Positions 36,007 through 36,692 of a DNA stretch of 36,692 nucleotides are shown here, piece after piece (position 1 is the first letter of the stretch; each line of letters starts with the position of its first letter). The DNA lies in assembly GCA_024686215.1 (NCBI GenBank), contig JAIBDN010000020.1, positions 1-36,692 on the forward strand, written 5' to 3'. Under the pieces are notes generated by a model. It did no database searches. It saw nothing but the letters and a program-made list of their open reading frames with translations, and had not been told where the DNA came from. The position numbers were made by a program, and so were the translations under genes. The DNA is from Gammaproteobacteria bacterium. Its GTDB lineage: Bacteria; Pseudomonadota; Gammaproteobacteria; Pseudomonadales; Halieaceae.

Positions 36007-36692
36007 TTACTTCTTACCACGGCGGCGTACGATTAACTTATCGGTACGCTTATTCTTACGTGTCTTGTAACCCTTGGTTGGCGTACCCCATGGGCTGACC
36101 GGATGACGACCACCGGAAGTACGACCTTCACCACCACCATGCGGGTGATCAACCGGGTTCATGGCAACACCACGAACCGTTGGACGAATACCACGCCAGC
36201 GCTTTGCACCAGCCTTACCAAGCTTACGCAGTGAATGCTCTGAATTACCCACTTCACCAATAGTGGCACGGCAGTCCAGATGAACCTTACGCATTTCGCC
36301 TGACCTCAATCGTAACTGCGCGTAATCTGCATCACGACCGACAAACTGAATGACACTACCAGCAGCACGGCCAATCTGTGCACCTTTTTTAGGCTTCAAT
36401 TCAACACAATGGATAGTTGTGCCCACTGGAATGTCGCGCAGTGCCAGTGTATTGCCAGCTGATATAGGCGCTTCATTCCCGGACATAACAGTATCTCCAG
36501 CTTTCAAACCCTTAGCGGCAATAATGTAGCGGCGCTCGCCATCTGCATATAGAACCAGAGCAATATGAGAACTGCGGTTAGGATCATATTCAATACGCTC
36601 AATTTTGGCAGGTATACCATCCTTGTTGCGTTTGAAATCAATCACACGGTAGTGACGCTTGTGTCCGCCACCGCGATGTCTTACGGTAATAC
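36007..36692 (-). CDS. rplB: 50S ribosomal protein L2, N-terminus beyond window
   Basis: The last 228 codons of L2, needed for subunit joining and peptidyl transfer, are present. The frame stays open to the window edge. The translated edge reads [21 protein letters not shown], the usual L2 sequence around residue 55, so about 45-50 N-terminal residues are missing. [20 protein letters not shown] near the end contains the catalytically important His region. A GTG at 36645 is an internal codon, not the start. Confidence 0.97.
   Translation of the reverse strand, partial: ITVRHRGGGHKRHYRVIDFKRNKDGIPAKIERIEYDPNRSSHIALVLYADGERRYIIAAKGLKAGDTVMSGNEAPISAGNTLALRDIPVGTTIHCVELKPKKGAQIGRAAGSVIQFVGRDADYAQLRLRSGEMRKVHLDCRATIGEVGNSEHSLRKLGKAGAKRWRGIRPTVRGVAMNPVDHPHGGGEGRTSGGRHPVSPWGTPTKGYKTRKNKRTDKLIVRRRGKK

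Overview
The window looks like chromosomal core DNA of a gammaproteobacterium, at roughly 55-58% GC by eye. The gene orders ispB / rplU-rpmA-obgE-proB, fabA-fabB and uvrA / MFS-ssb are those known from Pseudomonas and its marine relatives. Protein character suggests a marine Cellvibrionales/Halieaceae-type bacterium. That placement is inferred from memory of the families; no search was run. No rRNA, tRNA, phage, insertion sequence, CRISPR array or defence system was recognised.

Layout. (1) 1-4447: the 3' end of ferrochelatase (hemH), a tiny exported CxxCH haem protein, an exported single-domain rhodanese, a ZIP-type metal transporter, a small membrane protein and an aldehyde dehydrogenase. 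(2) 4496-8795: proB, obgE, rpmA and rplU on the minus strand, divergent from ispB. (3) 8872-14183: pgi on the plus strand, facing a manC-galU-manB operon that makes nucleotide sugars. (4) 14440-16182: fabA-fabB for unsaturated fatty acids, behind a promoter with two abutting palindromes. (5) 16183-16880: a 698-bp gene-free stretch packed with repeats. (6) 16881-21400, minus strand: an MFS transporter, ssb, an SDR-like protein that lacks the catalytic Tyr/Lys, moaB and moeA. (7) 21563-24418: uvrA. (8) 24419-24953: a 535-bp gene-free stretch with two large palindromes. (9) 24954-36692, minus strand: the S10-spc-alpha ribosomal protein cluster from rplB (truncated by the window edge) to rplQ, including secY, rpmJ and rpoA.

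The genes are mostly housekeeping: haem, proline, quinone side chain, sugar nucleotides, fatty acids, molybdenum cofactor, DNA repair, transcription and translation. The unexplained signal lies between genes. The best candidate for something undescribed is the pair of elements between uvrA and rplQ. Each has a long, almost perfect stem, and the two stems are unrelated in sequence. Both enclose a conserved 56-nt core, and the two cores lie in opposite orientation. The core can itself fold into three mini-hairpins. A stem that varies while staying paired, around a fixed core, points to a folded RNA or single-stranded DNA element, possibly mobile.

Other points of interest are a 188-bp palindrome just after fabB, a 97-bp duplicated repeat with an inverted third copy and an 8-bp tandem array before moeA, structured leaders upstream of rpsM and rplU, and operator-like palindromes at the fabA and aldehyde dehydrogenase promoters.
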